Positions 42,110-57,834 of a stretch of DNA of 64,000 bases are shown here, in pieces. The translations under genes were made by a program, and so were the position numbers. The DNA comes from Alcanivorax profundi (GTDB lineage: Bacteria > Pseudomonadota > Gammaproteobacteria > Pseudomonadales > Alcanivoracaceae): NCBI RefSeq assembly GCF_003597125.1, contig NZ_QYYA01000002.1, forward strand, positions 620,001-684,000, in the 5' to 3' direction. The stretch's first letter is position 1. Each line of letters begins with the position of its first letter. Under the pieces are notes generated by a model. It was given only the letters and a program-made list of their open reading frames with translations, searched no databases and was not told the DNA's origin.

Positions 42110-43939
42110 TTATTCCACTGTCACCGACTTGGCCAGATTCCTTGGCTGGTCCACATCGGTGCCGCGCAGCACGGCGACGTGGTAGCTGAGCAATTGCAGC
42201 GGCACGGTGTAGACGATGGGGGCGATGGTTTCTGGCACGGCGGGCATGTTGAGTACGTGGATGCCTTCGCCTTCTTTAACGTGGGCGTTCTTGTCGGCGA
42301 ACACATACAGCTCACCACCACGGGCACGCACTTCCTGCAGGTTGGATTTCAGTTTTTCCAGCAGTTCGTCGTTGGGTGCCACGGACACCACTGGCATTTC
42401 ACTGTCGACCAGCGCCAGCGGACCATGCTTGAGCTCACCGGCGGCGTAGGCTTCTGCGTGGATGTAGGAAATTTCCTTGAGCTTGAGCGCACCTTCCAGT
42501 GCCACCGGGAATTGCACACCACGGCCCAGGAACAGTGCGTGATGTTTTTCCACGAAGTGCTCGGACAGTTTTTCGATGGGCTTATCCAGTGCGGCGGCCT
42601 GTTCGATCAGGTTCGGCAGCTGGCGCATTTCTGCCAGTACCGTTTCGATTTCGCTGTCGGCCAGACCCTTCTGGCGGCCCAGGGCCAATACCAGCATCAG
42701 CAGGCCGGCCAGCTGGGTGGTGAACGCCTTGGTGGACGCCACGCCAATTTCCGGGCCGGCCTTGGTGAGGAATACCAGCTCGGATTCGCGCACCAGTGAG
42801 GAGCTGTCCACGTTACAGATGGCCAGCCGGCCCACATAGTTGGGAGACTGGGTATCACGCAGGGCAGCCAGGGTGTCGGCAGTTTCGCCACTCTGGGAAA
42901 TGGTCACGAACAGGGTGCCTTCCGGTACCACATGTTTGCGGTAGCGGAATTCACTGGCCACTTCTACCTGGCAGGGGATGCCGGCAATGTCTTCGAGCCA
43001 GTAACGGGCCACCATACCTGCGTGGTAACTGGTGCCACAGGCCACGATCTGGACAGTTTTTACCTTGTCGAAAATGGCCGGGGCTTTTTCACCGAAGGCG
43101 TTGATCAACGTTGCCGGTGATTCGATACGGTCTTCCAGGGTTTTCTGGATGGCCGCCGGCTGCTCGAAGATTTCCTTCTGCATGTAGTGGCGGTATTCAC
43201 CCTTTTCCGCATCTTCGTGGGTGCCGTCGAATTCGTGGGGCTCGCGGGTGACCGGGTTACCGTTGGCATCAACGATACGGACACCGTCGATGGTCAGCTC
43301 TGCCTGATCGCCTTCTTCCAGAAAGATAAAGCGGTTGGTGACGGGCAGCAGGGCCAGCTGGTCGGAGGCGATGTAGTTTTCATCGATGCCAAGCCCGATC
43401 ACTAGCGGGCTGCCGGAACGGACGGTAACCAGCTTGTCCGGTTGCGCCTTGTGAATCACACCCAGGGCGTAGGCGCCGTCGAGTTTCTTTGTCACTTGCT
43501 GCACGGCGGTGAACAGGTCTGCGCCGGTTTGCAGGGTCTGGTCGATGAGGTGAACAATCACTTCGGTATCGGTCTGGGACTGGAAGGTGTAACCGTCGGC
43601 TTCCAGTGCGTCTTTCAGCTCCTGAAAGTTTTCGATGATGCCGTTATGGACCAGCGCCAGATCGTTGCCAGACATGTGCGGGTGGGCATTGGCTTCAGAG
43701 GGTTTACCGTGAGTCGCCCAGCGGGTGTGGGCGATACCGGTGAAACCGCTGGCCGCCTGTTCATTAACCGCATCTTCCAGCCCGGCCACCTTGCCCTGCC
43801 GACGTACCCGGGTAATCCCGCTGTCGTTGAGCAGCGCGACACCGGCACTGTCATAGCCCCGGTATTCCAGGCGCTTGAGTCCGGTGATCAGGATGTTGCC
43901 TACGTTACGCTGGGCGATGGCACCGACGATTCCACACAT
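42110..43939 (-). CDS. glmS: Glutamine-fructose-6-phosphate aminotransferase (isomerising)
   Basis: 609 residues, standard length. The N-terminal glutaminase starts with the nucleophile Cys2 ([20 protein letters not shown]) with [10 protein letters not shown] and NGIIENF. Two SIS sugar-isomerase domains follow ([52 protein letters not shown]). The C-terminus ends in the expected LAKSVTVE. It makes glucosamine-6-phosphate, the first step to UDP-GlcNAc. 124 bases from glmU on the same strand. Confidence 0.98.
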   Translation of the reverse strand: MCGIVGAIAQRNVGNILITGLKRLEYRGYDSAGVALLNDSGITRVRRQGKVAGLEDAVNEQAASGFTGIAHTRWATHGKPSEANAHPHMSGNDLALVHNGIIENFQELKDALEADGYTFQSQTDTEVIVHLIDQTLQTGADLFTAVQQVTKKLDGAYALGVIHKAQPDKLVTVRSGSPLVIGLGIDENYIASDQLALLPVTNRFIFLEEGDQAELTIDGVRIVDANGNPVTREPHEFDGTHEDAEKGEYRHYMQKEIFEQPAAIQKTLEDRIESPATLINAFGEKAPAIFDKVKTVQIVACGTSYHAGMVARYWLEDIAGIPCQVEVASEFRYRKHVVPEGTLFVTISQSGETADTLAALRDTQSPNYVGRLAICNVDSSSLVRESELVFLTKAGPEIGVASTKAFTTQLAGLLMLVLALGRQKGLADSEIETVLAEMRQLPNLIEQAAALDKPIEKLSEHFVEKHHALFLGRGVQFPVALEGALKLKEISYIHAEAYAAGELKHGPLALVDSEMPVVSVAPNDELLEKLKSNLQEVRARGGELYVFADKNAHVKEGEGIHVLNMPAVPETIAPIVYTVPLQLLSYHVAVLRGTDVDQPRNLAKSVTVE

Positions 43940-44037
43940 GCTTAATTTTCCCTAACTCTGTTCCTGAATAGCGGTGTTATGACGGAGATGGGCTGACGCT
44001 TATTTCCGCCCTACGAATCAGCGACAAGCGACGGTTT

Positions 44038-44068
44038 CGCTGTCAACTGTCCACTATCAACTGTCAAC
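44038..44068. repeat. Short-unit repeat between glmU and glmS
   Basis: CTGTCAACTGTCCACTATCAA CTGTCAAC, a variant of the unit at 42078-42107 with TC in place of TA or TT, at the very 3' end of glmU. The rest of the gap 43940-44063 holds no other structure that I can support. Confidence 0.45.
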
Positions 44069-45425
44069 TTTTCTTCGTGGGACGCTTCCAGTTGGCCACA
44101 TTCCGTTGCTGACCGCGGGCCACGGCAAGGCCGTTGTCGTCCACGTCCTTGGTGACGGTACTGCCCGCACCAACGGTTGCGTTTTCGCCGATGGTCACCG
44201 GGGCCACCAGTGACGAGTTGGAGCCGATGAAGGCACCATCTTTCATCACGGTCTGGAATTTGTTCACACCATCATAATTGCAGGTAATGGTGCCGGCTCC
44301 AACATTCACGCCCTTGCCAATTTGGCTGTCGCCGATGTAGGTCAGGTGATTCACTTTGGAGCCTTCGCCCACATAGGACTTCTTGGTCTCTACAAAGTTG
44401 CCGATCCTGGCTTTGTCCGCCAGTTCGGTGCCGGGGCGCAGGCGTGCGTAGGGCCCCACCGTGCAGTGGTCGCCCACTACCGCACCATCAATCAGGCTGT
44501 TGGCTTCGATGGCTGTACCCGCACCAATATTGGCGTCGCGGATGATGCAGTTGGGGCCAATGGTGACGCCCTCTTCGATGGTGACATCGCCTTCCAGTAT
44601 TACGTTCACATCGATAATGACGTCACTGGCGATTTGTACGCTGCCACGGATATCCAGCCTGGCGGGATCACGGAGGGTGACCCCATCACGCATCAGCGAT
44701 TCGGCCTGGGCCCGCTGAAAAATACGCTCGAGACGGGCCAGCTGGACACGGTCGTTGACCCCATCGACCTCCCAGGCGGATCCAGGCTGCAGGGTTTCCA
44801 CATTCAGGCCAGACTGCACCGCCATGGCGATGACATCCGTCAGGTAATATTCACCCTGGGCATTGTTGCTGGACAGCTTCGGCAGGCAATCCGCCAGAAA
44901 ACTGCGGGTACAGGCAAGGATACCGGTGTTGATCTCCTGGATACCCAGTTCGGCATCGGAGGCATCTTTCTGTTCGACGATGCGCTGGACGTTATTCTGG
45001 CCATCACGGACGATACGGCCATAGCCGCTGGGGTCATCCAGGGTAAGGGTCATCAGTGCCAGCGTGTTGTCATCCACACAGGCGACAAATTCCTTGAGGG
45101 TTTCTGGACGGATGAGCGGTACGTCGCCGTAGAGCACCAGGACGATATCCTCGCTGACCAAGGGCATCGCCTGGGCGACAGCATGGCCCGTTCCGAGTTG
45201 TTCTGCCTGTTCCGCCCACTGCAGGTTATGGCCTTGCACGGTCTGCTGTACCTGGTCACCACCATGTCCATAAACCACGACCGTATTGGTCACCTCCAGG
45301 CTGGCGGCTGCATCGACGACGTGCTGAACCATCGCTTTGCCTGCCACTTCATGGAGAACCTTGGGCAGGGCGCTCTTCATGCGTGTGCCCTTGCCTGCCG
45401 CGAGAATGACTACCGCTAGACTCAT
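44064..45425 (-). CDS. glmU: Bifunctional GlcNAc-1-P uridyltransferase / GlcN-1-P acetyltransferase
   Basis: 453 residues. The uridyltransferase domain has LAVVILAAGKGTRMKSALPK with VLHEVAGKAM and DVPLIRPETL. The left-handed beta-helix acetyltransferase domain has GVTIGPNCIIRDANIGAGTA, FVETKKSYVGEGSKVNHLTY, and GAFIGSNSSLVAPVTIGENA. It carries the last two steps to UDP-GlcNAc. Downstream of the ATP synthase operon, as in most gammaproteobacteria. Confidence 0.98.
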   Translation of the reverse strand: MSLAVVILAAGKGTRMKSALPKVLHEVAGKAMVQHVVDAAASLEVTNTVVVYGHGGDQVQQTVQGHNLQWAEQAEQLGTGHAVAQAMPLVSEDIVLVLYGDVPLIRPETLKEFVACVDDNTLALMTLTLDDPSGYGRIVRDGQNNVQRIVEQKDASDAELGIQEINTGILACTRSFLADCLPKLSSNNAQGEYYLTDVIAMAVQSGLNVETLQPGSAWEVDGVNDRVQLARLERIFQRAQAESLMRDGVTLRDPARLDIRGSVQIASDVIIDVNVILEGDVTIEEGVTIGPNCIIRDANIGAGTAIEANSLIDGAVVGDHCTVGPYARLRPGTELADKARIGNFVETKKSYVGEGSKVNHLTYIGDSQIGKGVNVGAGTITCNYDGVNKFQTVMKDGAFIGSNSSLVAPVTIGENATVGAGSTVTKDVDDNGLAVARGQQRNVANWKRPTKKS

Positions 45426-45511
45426 TAGCCTGTCCTTATTGCTTTACTGAGGTGTTCCAGACCTTCCCGGCCCGTTTGGCTTGCTGTTGTACGTCATCTT
45501 TATGACAGAAA

Positions 45512-45540
45512 CAAAAAAGGGTAGCACCCGGCTACCCTTT
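45512..45540 (-). terminator. Rho-independent terminator of the atp operon
   Basis: AAAGGGTAGC-ACCCG-GCTACCCTTT followed on the minus strand by TTTGTTTC; located between atpC and glmU. Confidence 0.9.
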
Positions 45541-45568
45541 CTGTGTTGAAGATTTGCAAAAAGTGCCG

Positions 45569-45991
45569 TTACCGGCCCTTTTTCTTCAACTGTTGAATTG
45601 CACGCAACTGGGCAACAGCCTCGGCCAGCGTCGCGGCAGCACGGGAGTAATCCATTTCGGAGTTCTTCCCTTCCAGCGCTTCTTTGGCGCGCTGTTTTGC
45701 CTGCTCGGCGGCAGCTTCGTCCATGTTGTCGGCACGTTCTGCCGTATCAGCAAGTACGGTGACCAGCTTCGGCTGCACTTCCAGGAAGCCGCCAGATACG
45801 TAGAACACTTCTTCTTCACCATTCTGCTTCTTCACCCGTACCGGGCCCGGCTTGAGCCGGGTCAGCAGCGGGGCATGGCCTGGCATGATACCGAGGTCGC
45901 CTTCCACACCGGAAGCTACCACGATTTCTACCAGGCCGGAGAACAGCTGGCGTTCTGCACTAACAATGTCGCAATGCACGGTCATCGCCAT
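45569..45991 (-). CDS. atpC: ATP synthase F1 epsilon subunit
   Basis: 140 residues with the N-terminal beta barrel ([40 protein letters not shown]) and a helical C-terminal domain ([20 protein letters not shown]) that can inhibit rotation. Last gene of the atp operon. Confidence 0.97.
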   Translation of the reverse strand: MAMTVHCDIVSAERQLFSGLVEIVVASGVEGDLGIMPGHAPLLTRLKPGPVRVKKQNGEEEVFYVSGGFLEVQPKLVTVLADTAERADNMDEAAAEQAKQRAKEALEGKNSEMDYSRAAATLAEAVAQLRAIQQLKKKGR

Positions 45992-46011
45992 TTGTTGTCT
46001 CCCGGTGAAGG

Positions 46012-47406
<1,395 letters not shown>

Positions 47407-47436
47407 TTAACTTGCGTTTTTGCCGGGTCTATCAGT

Positions 47437-48297
47437 TTAGACCGCAGCAGCACCACCAACGATTTCGGAGATTTCCTGCGTAATTGCAGCCTGGCGTGCC
47501 TTGTTGTACACCAACTGCAGATCACGAATGATGTCACCGGCATTATCGCTGGCCGCTTTCATCGCGATCATACGCGCTGCCTGCTCACAGGCATTGTTTT
47601 CAACCACACCCTGATAGACCTGTGATTCGATGAACCGCACCAGCAGTTCGTCGAGCAGCTCTTTCGGGGCAGGCTCGTAAATGTAGTCCCAGTGACGCTT
47701 CAACTCTTCTTCTTCGCCCGCTTCAAGCGGCAGAAGCTGAATGTTGGTCGGCGCCTGGGTCATGGTGTTCACGAATTCGTTGTACACGATGTACAGACGG
47801 TCGATGGCACCATTGTCATAGGCATCCAGCATTACCTTGATGGAACCGATCAGATCGTTCAGGTGAGGAGTATCACCCAGACCGTTCACGGTCGCTTCCA
47901 CATTGCCGCCTACGCTTTTGAAGAAAGACACACCTTTGGTACCCACTACGCAGTACTGGGCCTTGGCGCCTTTTTCTTTCCACTCTTGCGCGCTTTTGAC
48001 GACATTCTTGAGCAGGTTCACGTTGAGGCCACCGCAGAGACCCCGGTCGGAGGTCACTACGATGTAGCCAACGTTTTTGACTTCCCGCTCTTGCAGGTAG
48101 CTGTGCCGGTATTCCAGATCGGCATTGGCCAGATGGGCAACCACCTGACGCATGCGGCTGGCGTAGGGCTTGGAAGCCGCCATACGCTCTTGTGCCTTAC
48201 GCATCTTGGAAGCTGCCACCATTTCCATTGCACGGGTAATCTTCTTCGTGCTCTGGACGCTGGCAATCTTGCCTTTGATCTCTTTACCGCTGGCCAT
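47437..48297 (-). CDS. atpG: ATP synthase F1 gamma subunit
   Basis: 286 residues. N-terminal helix [20 protein letters not shown] with [13 protein letters not shown], the segment [18 protein letters not shown], and the C-terminal helix [27 protein letters not shown]. Central rotor shaft of F1. Confidence 0.98.
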   Translation of the reverse strand: MASGKEIKGKIASVQSTKKITRAMEMVAASKMRKAQERMAASKPYASRMRQVVAHLANADLEYRHSYLQEREVKNVGYIVVTSDRGLCGGLNVNLLKNVVKSAQEWKEKGAKAQYCVVGTKGVSFFKSVGGNVEATVNGLGDTPHLNDLIGSIKVMLDAYDNGAIDRLYIVYNEFVNTMTQAPTNIQLLPLEAGEEEELKRHWDYIYEPAPKELLDELLVRFIESQVYQGVVENNACEQAARMIAMKAASDNAGDIIRDLQLVYNKARQAAITQEISEIVGGAAAV

Positions 48298-48320
48298 AGG
48301 AAGTACCTTTTATCAGCGAA

Positions 48321-49865
48321 TTACCAGGTCTGGGTGGCTTTGAACTGATCGAGAGATTCCTTGATCTCACCCTCGATGTCGCCGTTGTAGTCACCCTTCT
48401 CGTTGATCTTGTCCATCAACGCTTTCTTTTCGCTGTTCATGTAGTCCAGCATGGCCGTTTCGAAGGAACCGATTTTCTCGATTTCGATACCTTTCAGGTA
48501 ACCTTCGTTAGCGGCGTACAGAACAACACCCATCTCAGCAACGCTCAGCGGGCTGTACTGCTTCTGCTTCATCAGCTCGGTAACGGCCTGACCATGTTCC
48601 AGCTGCTCACGAGTGGAATCATCCAGGTCGGAAGCGAACTGGGCGAAGGCCGCCAGTTCACGGTACTGAGCCAGTGCCAGACGGATACCACCGCCGAGCT
48701 TCTTGACGATCTTGGTCTGGGCTGCACCACCTACACGGGATACAGACACACCGGCGTTCATGGCCGGACGTACGCCGGAGTTGAACAGGTCGGTTTCCAG
48801 GAAGATCTGACCATCGGTGATGGAGATCACGTTGGTCGGTACGAATGCAGATACGTCACCACCCTGGGTTTCGATGATCGGCAGGGCGGTCAGAGAACCG
48901 GTTTTGCCTTTCACTTCACCGTTGGTGAACTTCTCTACGTATTCTTCGCTGACCTTGGCGGCGCGCTCCAGCAGACGGGAGTGCAGGTAGAACACGTCAC
49001 CAGGATAAGCTTCACGGCCCGGCGGACGACGCAGCAGCAGGGAGATCTGACGATACGCCCAGGCTTGCTTGGTCAGGTCATCGTATACGATCAGGGCATC
49101 TTCACCGCGGTCGCGGAAGTATTCGCCCATGGCGCAACCGGCAAACGGTGCCAGGAACTGCATGGAAGCCGGATCGGAAGCGGAAGCGGCAACGATGATG
49201 GTGTGATCCATTGCACCGTGCTCTTCCAGCTTGCGTACCACGTTGGCGATGGTGGACTGCTTCTGGCCAACCGCAACGTAGATACACTTAACGCCAGTGC
49301 CCTTCTGGGCAATGATGGAGTCGACGGCTACCGCGGTCTTACCGATCTGACGGTCGCCAATGATCAGCTCACGCTGACCACGACCGATCGGCACCATGGA
49401 GTCGATCGCCTTGTAGCCAGTCTGAACCGGCTCGTTAACTTCCTTACGCCAGATAACGCCAGGAGCAACCTTTTCTACCGCGTCAGAAGCGGAAGCGTTG
49501 ATCGGGCCTTTGCCATCGATCGGGTTACCCAGGGCGTCAACAACGCGACCCAGCAGCTCCGGACCAACCGGAACTTCCAGGATGCGGCCAGTACAACGTA
49601 CCTTCTGACCTTCGGCCAGGCTCAGGTAGTCGCCCAGTACCACGGCGCCAACGGAATCCTGCTCGAGGTTAAGGGCCATGCCATAGATGCCGCCCTCAAA
49701 CTCGATCATCTCACCGAACATGACATCGGCAAGACCGTGAATACGCACGATACCATCGGATACGGAAACCACCGTACCTTCGTTACGTGCTTCGGTGGAG
49801 GTATCAAGTTTCGCGATGCGCGACTTGATAATCTCGCTGATTTCGGACGGGTTGAGTTGCTGCAT
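48321..49865 (-). CDS. atpA: ATP synthase F1 alpha subunit
   Basis: 514 residues. The P-loop [16 protein letters not shown] and family segments [17 protein letters not shown] and [20 protein letters not shown] are intact. The non-catalytic nucleotide-binding subunit of F1. Confidence 0.99.
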   Translation of the reverse strand: MQQLNPSEISEIIKSRIAKLDTSTEARNEGTVVSVSDGIVRIHGLADVMFGEMIEFEGGIYGMALNLEQDSVGAVVLGDYLSLAEGQKVRCTGRILEVPVGPELLGRVVDALGNPIDGKGPINASASDAVEKVAPGVIWRKEVNEPVQTGYKAIDSMVPIGRGQRELIIGDRQIGKTAVAVDSIIAQKGTGVKCIYVAVGQKQSTIANVVRKLEEHGAMDHTIIVAASASDPASMQFLAPFAGCAMGEYFRDRGEDALIVYDDLTKQAWAYRQISLLLRRPPGREAYPGDVFYLHSRLLERAAKVSEEYVEKFTNGEVKGKTGSLTALPIIETQGGDVSAFVPTNVISITDGQIFLETDLFNSGVRPAMNAGVSVSRVGGAAQTKIVKKLGGGIRLALAQYRELAAFAQFASDLDDSTREQLEHGQAVTELMKQKQYSPLSVAEMGVVLYAANEGYLKGIEIEKIGSFETAMLDYMNSEKKALMDKINEKGDYNGDIEGEIKESLDQFKATQTW

Positions 49866-49881
49866 CTCTAATCCCTCAAAC

Positions 49882-50418
49882 TCAAGAGTTCAGTTGCTCT
49901 GCCAGACGGTTAAGTCGGCCACGCACACTGCCATCAATTACGGTATCGCCGGCTCGCACCAGCACGCCTCCAATCAGTGACTGGTCCACAGACGTGGTGA
50001 CATTCACGTCGGTGCCAAGGCGTTTTTTCAAAGCGGCTACCAGCTTTTCGGCAACAGCGTCGTCCATCTCGAACGCGGAGACCAGCTCCACGTCGGTGAA
50101 CTGCTGTTCCGCTGCCAGAAGCGCGTGGAACAGTTCCAGGATGACCGGCAACAGCGGCAGACGCTTGTTGTGCGCCAGCTGCGCAATGAAATTGCGCCCG
50201 CTTTCGTCCAGTTCGTCGCCACAGACTTCTGCAAAGGCAGAAACCTTGGCGGCGTCATCCAGTTCCGGCTGGTCAAGGTAGGCACGCATGCTGGCATCAC
50301 CTGCCACTGCTGCTGCCAGGCCCAGCATCTTTTCCCACTTGTCCAGGGCGCCTTGTTCCTTTGCAAAAACAAAGGCGGCCTTGGCGTAGGGGCGTGCGAT
50401 GGTGGTCAGTTCAGCCAT
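49882..50418 (-). CDS. atpH: ATP synthase F1 delta subunit
   Basis: 178 residues: [20 protein letters not shown] at the start and the family end region [32 protein letters not shown]. Joins F1 to the peripheral stalk. Confidence 0.97.
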   Translation of the reverse strand: MAELTTIARPYAKAAFVFAKEQGALDKWEKMLGLAAAVAGDASMRAYLDQPELDDAAKVSAFAEVCGDELDESGRNFIAQLAHNKRLPLLPVILELFHALLAAEQQFTDVELVSAFEMDDAVAEKLVAALKKRLGTDVNVTTSVDQSLIGGVLVRAGDTVIDGSVRGRLNRLAEQLNS

Positions 50419-50433
50419 GGGTTACCCGTAGTC

Positions 50434-50904
50434 TCAGAGTTCAGCCGCCAGCTGCTCAAGCATCTGCTTGTGCGCGTCCTGGTTTACTTCGCCGCCCAGT
50501 ACCTTCTCGGCACCAGACAACGCCAGGGCTGCCACTTCTTTACGCAGCTGCTCGCGAGCCTGATTAACTTCTTGGTCAATCTCAGACTGGGCTTTGGCTA
50601 CCAGACGCTCACCTTCGGTGCGCGCGGCTTCTTTAGCCTCATCCACAATCTGATTAGCCCGGCGATTGGCCTGATCAATGATTTCGGCCGCCTTCTCTTT
50701 TGCTTCTTTGAGATTGGCGGTCGCCTTTTCCTGGGCCAGTTCCAGATCGCGCTCAGCACGATCTGCGGCGCTCAGGCCCTCGGCAATTTTCTGCTTGCGC
50801 TCTTCCAGGGCCCGGGAAATGGGCGGCCAGACGAACTTCATGCAGAAGAATACGAACAGAGCGAACCAGATAGCCTGGCCGATGATCGTCATGTTGATGT
50901 TCAT
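50434..50904 (-). CDS. atpF: ATP synthase Fo b subunit
   Basis: 156 residues with one N-terminal membrane helix ([20 protein letters not shown]) and a long charged coiled coil ([20 protein letters not shown]). Peripheral stalk of Fo. Confidence 0.97.
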   Translation of the reverse strand: MNINMTIIGQAIWFALFVFFCMKFVWPPISRALEERKQKIAEGLSAADRAERDLELAQEKATANLKEAKEKAAEIIDQANRRANQIVDEAKEAARTEGERLVAKAQSEIDQEVNQAREQLRKEVAALALSGAEKVLGGEVNQDAHKQMLEQLAAEL

Positions 50905-50953
50905 GCCATCACCTCAATCGCGTTAGGTAATTTACCGGATCAAACGCGATCGA

Positions 50954-51205
<252 letters not shown>

Positions 51206-51231
51206 TTAATTAAAAACCGGTTTAAAAAATC

Positions 51232-52609
<1,378 letters not shown>

Positions 52610-52693
52610 GTTGATGCCGCACCAGGCGCAAGGTCTTGGGCACCCCTGATCGTTAGCGCGGCGAAGTATATGGAGTTGGCACGCAAGTGGCAA

Positions 52694-52980
52694 CCGTAGA
52701 GCGTGGATTGTTGGTCAATGTTCGACCATGGTCGAGCCGTTTTCGCAGCAGGATCGCTGCGGGTTTCGCCTGAACTAAGTTCAAATCCACAAAGAGACAA
52801 ATTTGAATTTTTCGTTTACTCGTAAAGGCGGGGCGAGGACAGCTGCCCATTGAAGGCTGGCGGCACGTTCAGGCAACAAGTGGCGGCCACGGAGGACCGC
52901 CGCATTTGCCACCTTCAGGAGCGGCAACCGCACCCACGCCGGACACGCCTTGTTGCAATTCGGCTGGCTGAGAAGGTGGG
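52694..52980. other. Intergenic region between parB and atpI: atp operon promoter area
   Basis: 287 bases without a gene. A spaced inverted repeat TTCAAAT (52780-52786) / ATTTGAA (52801-52807) lies in the AT-rich middle, about 170 bases upstream of atpI. Near 52878-52920 the GC-rich hairpin AAGTGGC...GCCACCTT lies downstream of parB and may terminate it, though there is no T run. Confidence 0.4.
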
Positions 52981-53898
52981 TTACTTGATATGGGCGAGGA
53001 TGCCGTCGAGCTCGTCCAGGTTGTTGTAGCTGATCACCAGCTTGCCCTTGCCCCCCTGGCCCGACTGGATCTGTACCGGCGCCCCAAGGCGATCGGACAG
53101 GTCGTTGACCAGCGCTTTCACGTTGGGGTCTTCCTTGGGGGCGGCCGGTTTGGCGGGTTTGGCCTTTTCGTAGTCACGCACCAGCTCTTCGGTCTGACGG
53201 ACGGACAACCCCTTGGCTACCACGGTGCGGGCCGCATCGATCTGCTTGTTGCCATCCAGTGCCAGCAGGGCACGGGCATGGCCCATTTCCAGGTCGCCGT
53301 GTTCCAGCAGCTTTTTGACGTCAGGCTCCAGGCTCATCAGGCGCAGCAGGTTGGTGACCATGGCGCGGGATTTACCTACGGCGTCAGCCACTTGCTGATG
53401 GGTCAGGCCGAATTCTTCTTTAAGGCGACCCAGGGCAATGGCTTCTTCCATGGGATTGAGGTTTTCCCGCTGGATGTTCTCGATCAGCGCCATGGCAATG
53501 GCGGCTTCGTCCGGGACTTCGCGCACTACCGCCGGGATGGTGTCCAGCTCGGCCATCTGGGCGGCACGCCAGCGACGCTCACCGGCGATGATCTCGTAGC
53601 GCTTTTCGCCGAGCGGGCGCACCACGATGGGCTGCATGACCCCCTGGGCACGAATGGATTCGGCCAGCTCTTCGAGGGCATCCGGAGACATGTCACGGCG
53701 CGGCTGGTAGCGGCCACGCTCCATGTATTCCACCGGCAGGTGGCGCAATTCACCGTCGCGGGGTGGCTGAGTCACCGGATCCGGTTGCTCACCAGCCTCC
53801 ACACTCACTTCGTCCTGCTGCCGTTGCTGGTAGGACTCATTACTGCTGAGCAGGGCATCCAGGCCCTTGCTGAGACCGCGTTTACGCTTTGCCGCCAT
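52981..53898 (-). CDS. parB: Chromosome partitioning protein ParB
   Basis: 305 residues from MAAKRKRGLSKGLDALLSSN, the usual ParB start; the ORF to 53985 goes through a REP element. The CTPase motif GERRWRAAQMAEL, the box YQPRRDMSPDALEELAESIR, and the HTH (GLTHQQVADAVGKSRAMVTN) are present. The C-terminal dimerisation domain ends DELDGILAHIK. Binds parS sites and loads as a clamp. Follows parA with a 114-base gap filled by REPs. Confidence 0.97.
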   Translation of the reverse strand: MAAKRKRGLSKGLDALLSSNESYQQRQQDEVSVEAGEQPDPVTQPPRDGELRHLPVEYMERGRYQPRRDMSPDALEELAESIRAQGVMQPIVVRPLGEKRYEIIAGERRWRAAQMAELDTIPAVVREVPDEAAIAMALIENIQRENLNPMEEAIALGRLKEEFGLTHQQVADAVGKSRAMVTNLLRLMSLEPDVKKLLEHGDLEMGHARALLALDGNKQIDAARTVVAKGLSVRQTEELVRDYEKAKPAKPAAPKEDPNVKALVNDLSDRLGAPVQIQSGQGGKGKLVISYNNLDELDGILAHIK

Positions 53899-53917
53899 GG
53901 TGGTTCCTTGTTCTTCT

Positions 53918-53985
53918 GTGGGAGCGGTGGTTCCACCGCGATCCCCGTTCCAGTGTGAAAATCGCGGTCGAACGACCGCTCCCAC
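53918..53985. repeat. Head-to-head REP pair between parA and parB
   Basis: GTGGGAGCGGTGGTTCCACC GCGAT and ATCGCGGTCGAACGACCGCT CCCAC are complementary at their ends and bracket an 18-base spacer, so the RNA can form a long stem. It lies between two genes normally transcribed together. Confidence 0.8.
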
Positions 53986-54012
53986 AGGTAATGCGTGTCA
54001 TCTGCCGTGCAA

Positions 54013-54810
54013 TTACGATGCCGCGGCAGGTTGAGTCTTGAGGGCCTGTTCGCGGCGCAGGATTTCGCCGGCCAGTGCCAGGTAGCTTACCGCACCACGG
54101 GACTTGGGATCATAGGTAATCACCGGGGCGCCGTGGCTGGGAGCCTCCGCCAGCCGCACGTTGCGCGGAATGATGGTGCGGTACACCTTGTCACCAAAGT
54201 GGCTGATCAGCTGGTTGGAGACATCGTTGGAAAGGCTGTTGCGCGGATCGTACATGGTGCGCAACAGGCCGCCGATGTGCAGCTTGGGGTTCAGCACGGT
54301 GCGGATTTTTTCGATGGTGTTCATTAGGGCCGTGAGACCTTCCAGGGCGTAGTATTCGCACTGGATCGGCACGATCACCGAGTCTGCCGCGGTCAGGGCA
54401 TTCACCGTGAGCATATTGAGGCTCGGCGGGCAGTCGATGAGGATATAGTCGTAATTGTCACGGATGCGGGCCAGCGCGTTGCGCAGGCGGAACTCACGGG
54501 ATTTCATGTCCAGCAGCTGGACTTCCGCCGCCGTCAGGTCGCCGTTGGCGGTGATCAGGTCGAAGCCGCTGTCTTCCGGGGTGTTGACGATGGCCTTTTC
54601 GGTGGGCACTTCGTCACACAGTACGTCGTAGATGGTGTAGTCGGTGTCGAACTTGTCCACACCGGAACCGGTGGTTGCGTTCCCCTGGGGATCAATGTCT
54701 ACCAGCAACACCTTCTTGCGGGTGGCCGCCAGTGACGCCGCCAGGTTCACACTGCTGGTGGTTTTCCCCACGCCGCCTTTCTGATTGGCTACGGCAAATA
54801 CGGTGGTCAC
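54013..54810 (-). CDS. parA: Chromosome partitioning ATPase ParA (Soj)
   Basis: 265 residues from GTG 54810, preceded by AAGGAGAACAGC at good spacing; an ATG in the longer ORF (54846) is less likely. The deviant Walker A is AVANQKGGVGKTTSSVNLA, followed by VDIDPQGNATTGSGV and the segment YILIDCPPSLNMLTVNA. Works with ParB to segregate the origin region. Confidence 0.97.
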   Translation of the reverse strand: MTTVFAVANQKGGVGKTTSSVNLAASLAATRKKVLLVDIDPQGNATTGSGVDKFDTDYTIYDVLCDEVPTEKAIVNTPEDSGFDLITANGDLTAAEVQLLDMKSREFRLRNALARIRDNYDYILIDCPPSLNMLTVNALTAADSVIVPIQCEYYALEGLTALMNTIEKIRTVLNPKLHIGGLLRTMYDPRNSLSNDVSNQLISHFGDKVYRTIIPRNVRLAEAPSHGAPVITYDPKSRGAVSYLALAGEILRREQALKTQPAAAS

Positions 54811-54907
54811 GCTGTTCTCCTTATTGAGACATTGCGGCTCCGCCATGCGGGCGGATCAGACCGCTGTGGAAGCCAGCCTGCTGGCGATTTGCGCTGTCGC
54901 AACGAAA

Positions 54908-54930
54908 ATCGCTTGCAGGCAAGCTCCCAC
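54908..54930. repeat. REP unit between rsmG and parA
   Basis: ATCGCTTGCAGGCAAGCTCC CAC, the same unit as 29750-29772. Confidence 0.75.
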
Positions 54931-54959
54931 ACTCCATTCGGCAATGCCGGGCACGGGCA

Positions 54960-55582
54960 TCAGGCCTTGCTTACCACCACCAGGGTGCGGGGTTCGTCCA
55001 GACCCGGCACGGTCAGGGTGTGGTGATGCCCTTGCCATTGTGCCGGCAGGGTCGCCAGTTCGTCTTCCGTGCTGGCCGCTTTCATGGCCAGTAGCCGGGT
55101 ATTGTCGGTCATTATGGACGTCATGAGCGCCAGCATGTCCGACAAGGAGGCAAAGGCCCGACAAATTATCTGTGATGGCGCTTTACGGTACTGTTCCACG
55201 CGACCGTGTACAACCTCCACGTTATCCAGCCCCAGTTCCCGGCGGGCCTGGCGCACAAAGCGGGTTTTCTTGCCGTTGGAATCCAGCAGGGTGAACGACT
55301 GCTGCGGGCGGGATACCGCGAGGATAATGCCGGGAATGCCAGCGCCGGTCCCCACATCCAGAGTATCGCCCTCGCCCACGAACGGCAGCACCGCCAGCGA
55401 GTCGAGCAGGTGGCGGGTCACCATTTCCTGCGGGTCGCGGATGGCGGTGAGGTTGTAGGCCTGGTTCCATTTGACCAGCAGTTCCACGTAGTGGATCAGC
55501 TGGCGTTGCTGGTCGTCGCTGAGGGGCAGGCCGAGGGTGTCGATCCCCCGGGCCAGAGTGTCAGCCAGTTGTGCGGGCAGGC

Positions 55583-55586
<4 letters not shown>
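54960..55586 (-). CDS. rsmG: 16S rRNA m7G527 methyltransferase RsmG (GidB)
   Basis: 208 residues. Motifs: [20 protein letters not shown] with [11 protein letters not shown], and the SAM site [20 protein letters not shown]. It methylates G527 of 16S rRNA. The start overlaps the mnmG stop by four bases. Confidence 0.97.
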
Positions 55587-57478
<1,892 letters not shown>

Positions 57479-57587
57479 CTGACAACAACCTTGCAGGTTT
57501 GCCTGCTGCTCAAAATATGATCAAAGGGGCGCGATAGTATAGAAAGAACGCCCCACGCCGCAAGTGTCACGCGTCTCACACCATGCC

Positions 57588-57755
57588 GTAGGAGCGTCGC
57601 TCGCGGCGCGATAACCCACTGCGTTTAAACCGGATTTACCACAGAGCGCGCAGAGGTCACTAAGGAAACACGGTTTTCTCTGTGAACCCAGTGCGCGCTG
57701 TGGTGGAAAGGTTTTTGATCCTGGTTTGGAATCGCGCCGCAAGCGACGCTCCTAC
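57588..57755. repeat. BIME-like compound REP element
   Basis: Outer arms GTAGGAGCGTCGCTCGCGGC GCGAT (57588 onward) and ATCGCGCCGCAAGCGACGCT CCTAC (57731-57755) are in inverse orientation. The core between them (ACCACAGAGCGCGCAGAGG ... CAGTGCGCGCTGTGGTGG) is itself palindromic. Same architecture as 16018-16227. The remaining gap bases 57479-57834 contain only the promoter area of nhaP2 and mnmG. Confidence 0.75.
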
Positions 57756-57834
57756 AGAGAGCATGCAGCCTGGCGCCACTTGCGTGTAAGCTATTCTACT
57801 ATAGATCGTTCATCTCACTTAACCGGAAAACTCC

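Noticed and set aside
55190-55215. parS-like TGTTCCACG sequence inside rsmG
   Set aside because: Only the left half resembles the parS consensus TGTTCCACGTGGAACA; the right half does not complete the palindrome. I did not find a convincing parS by eye near parAB.
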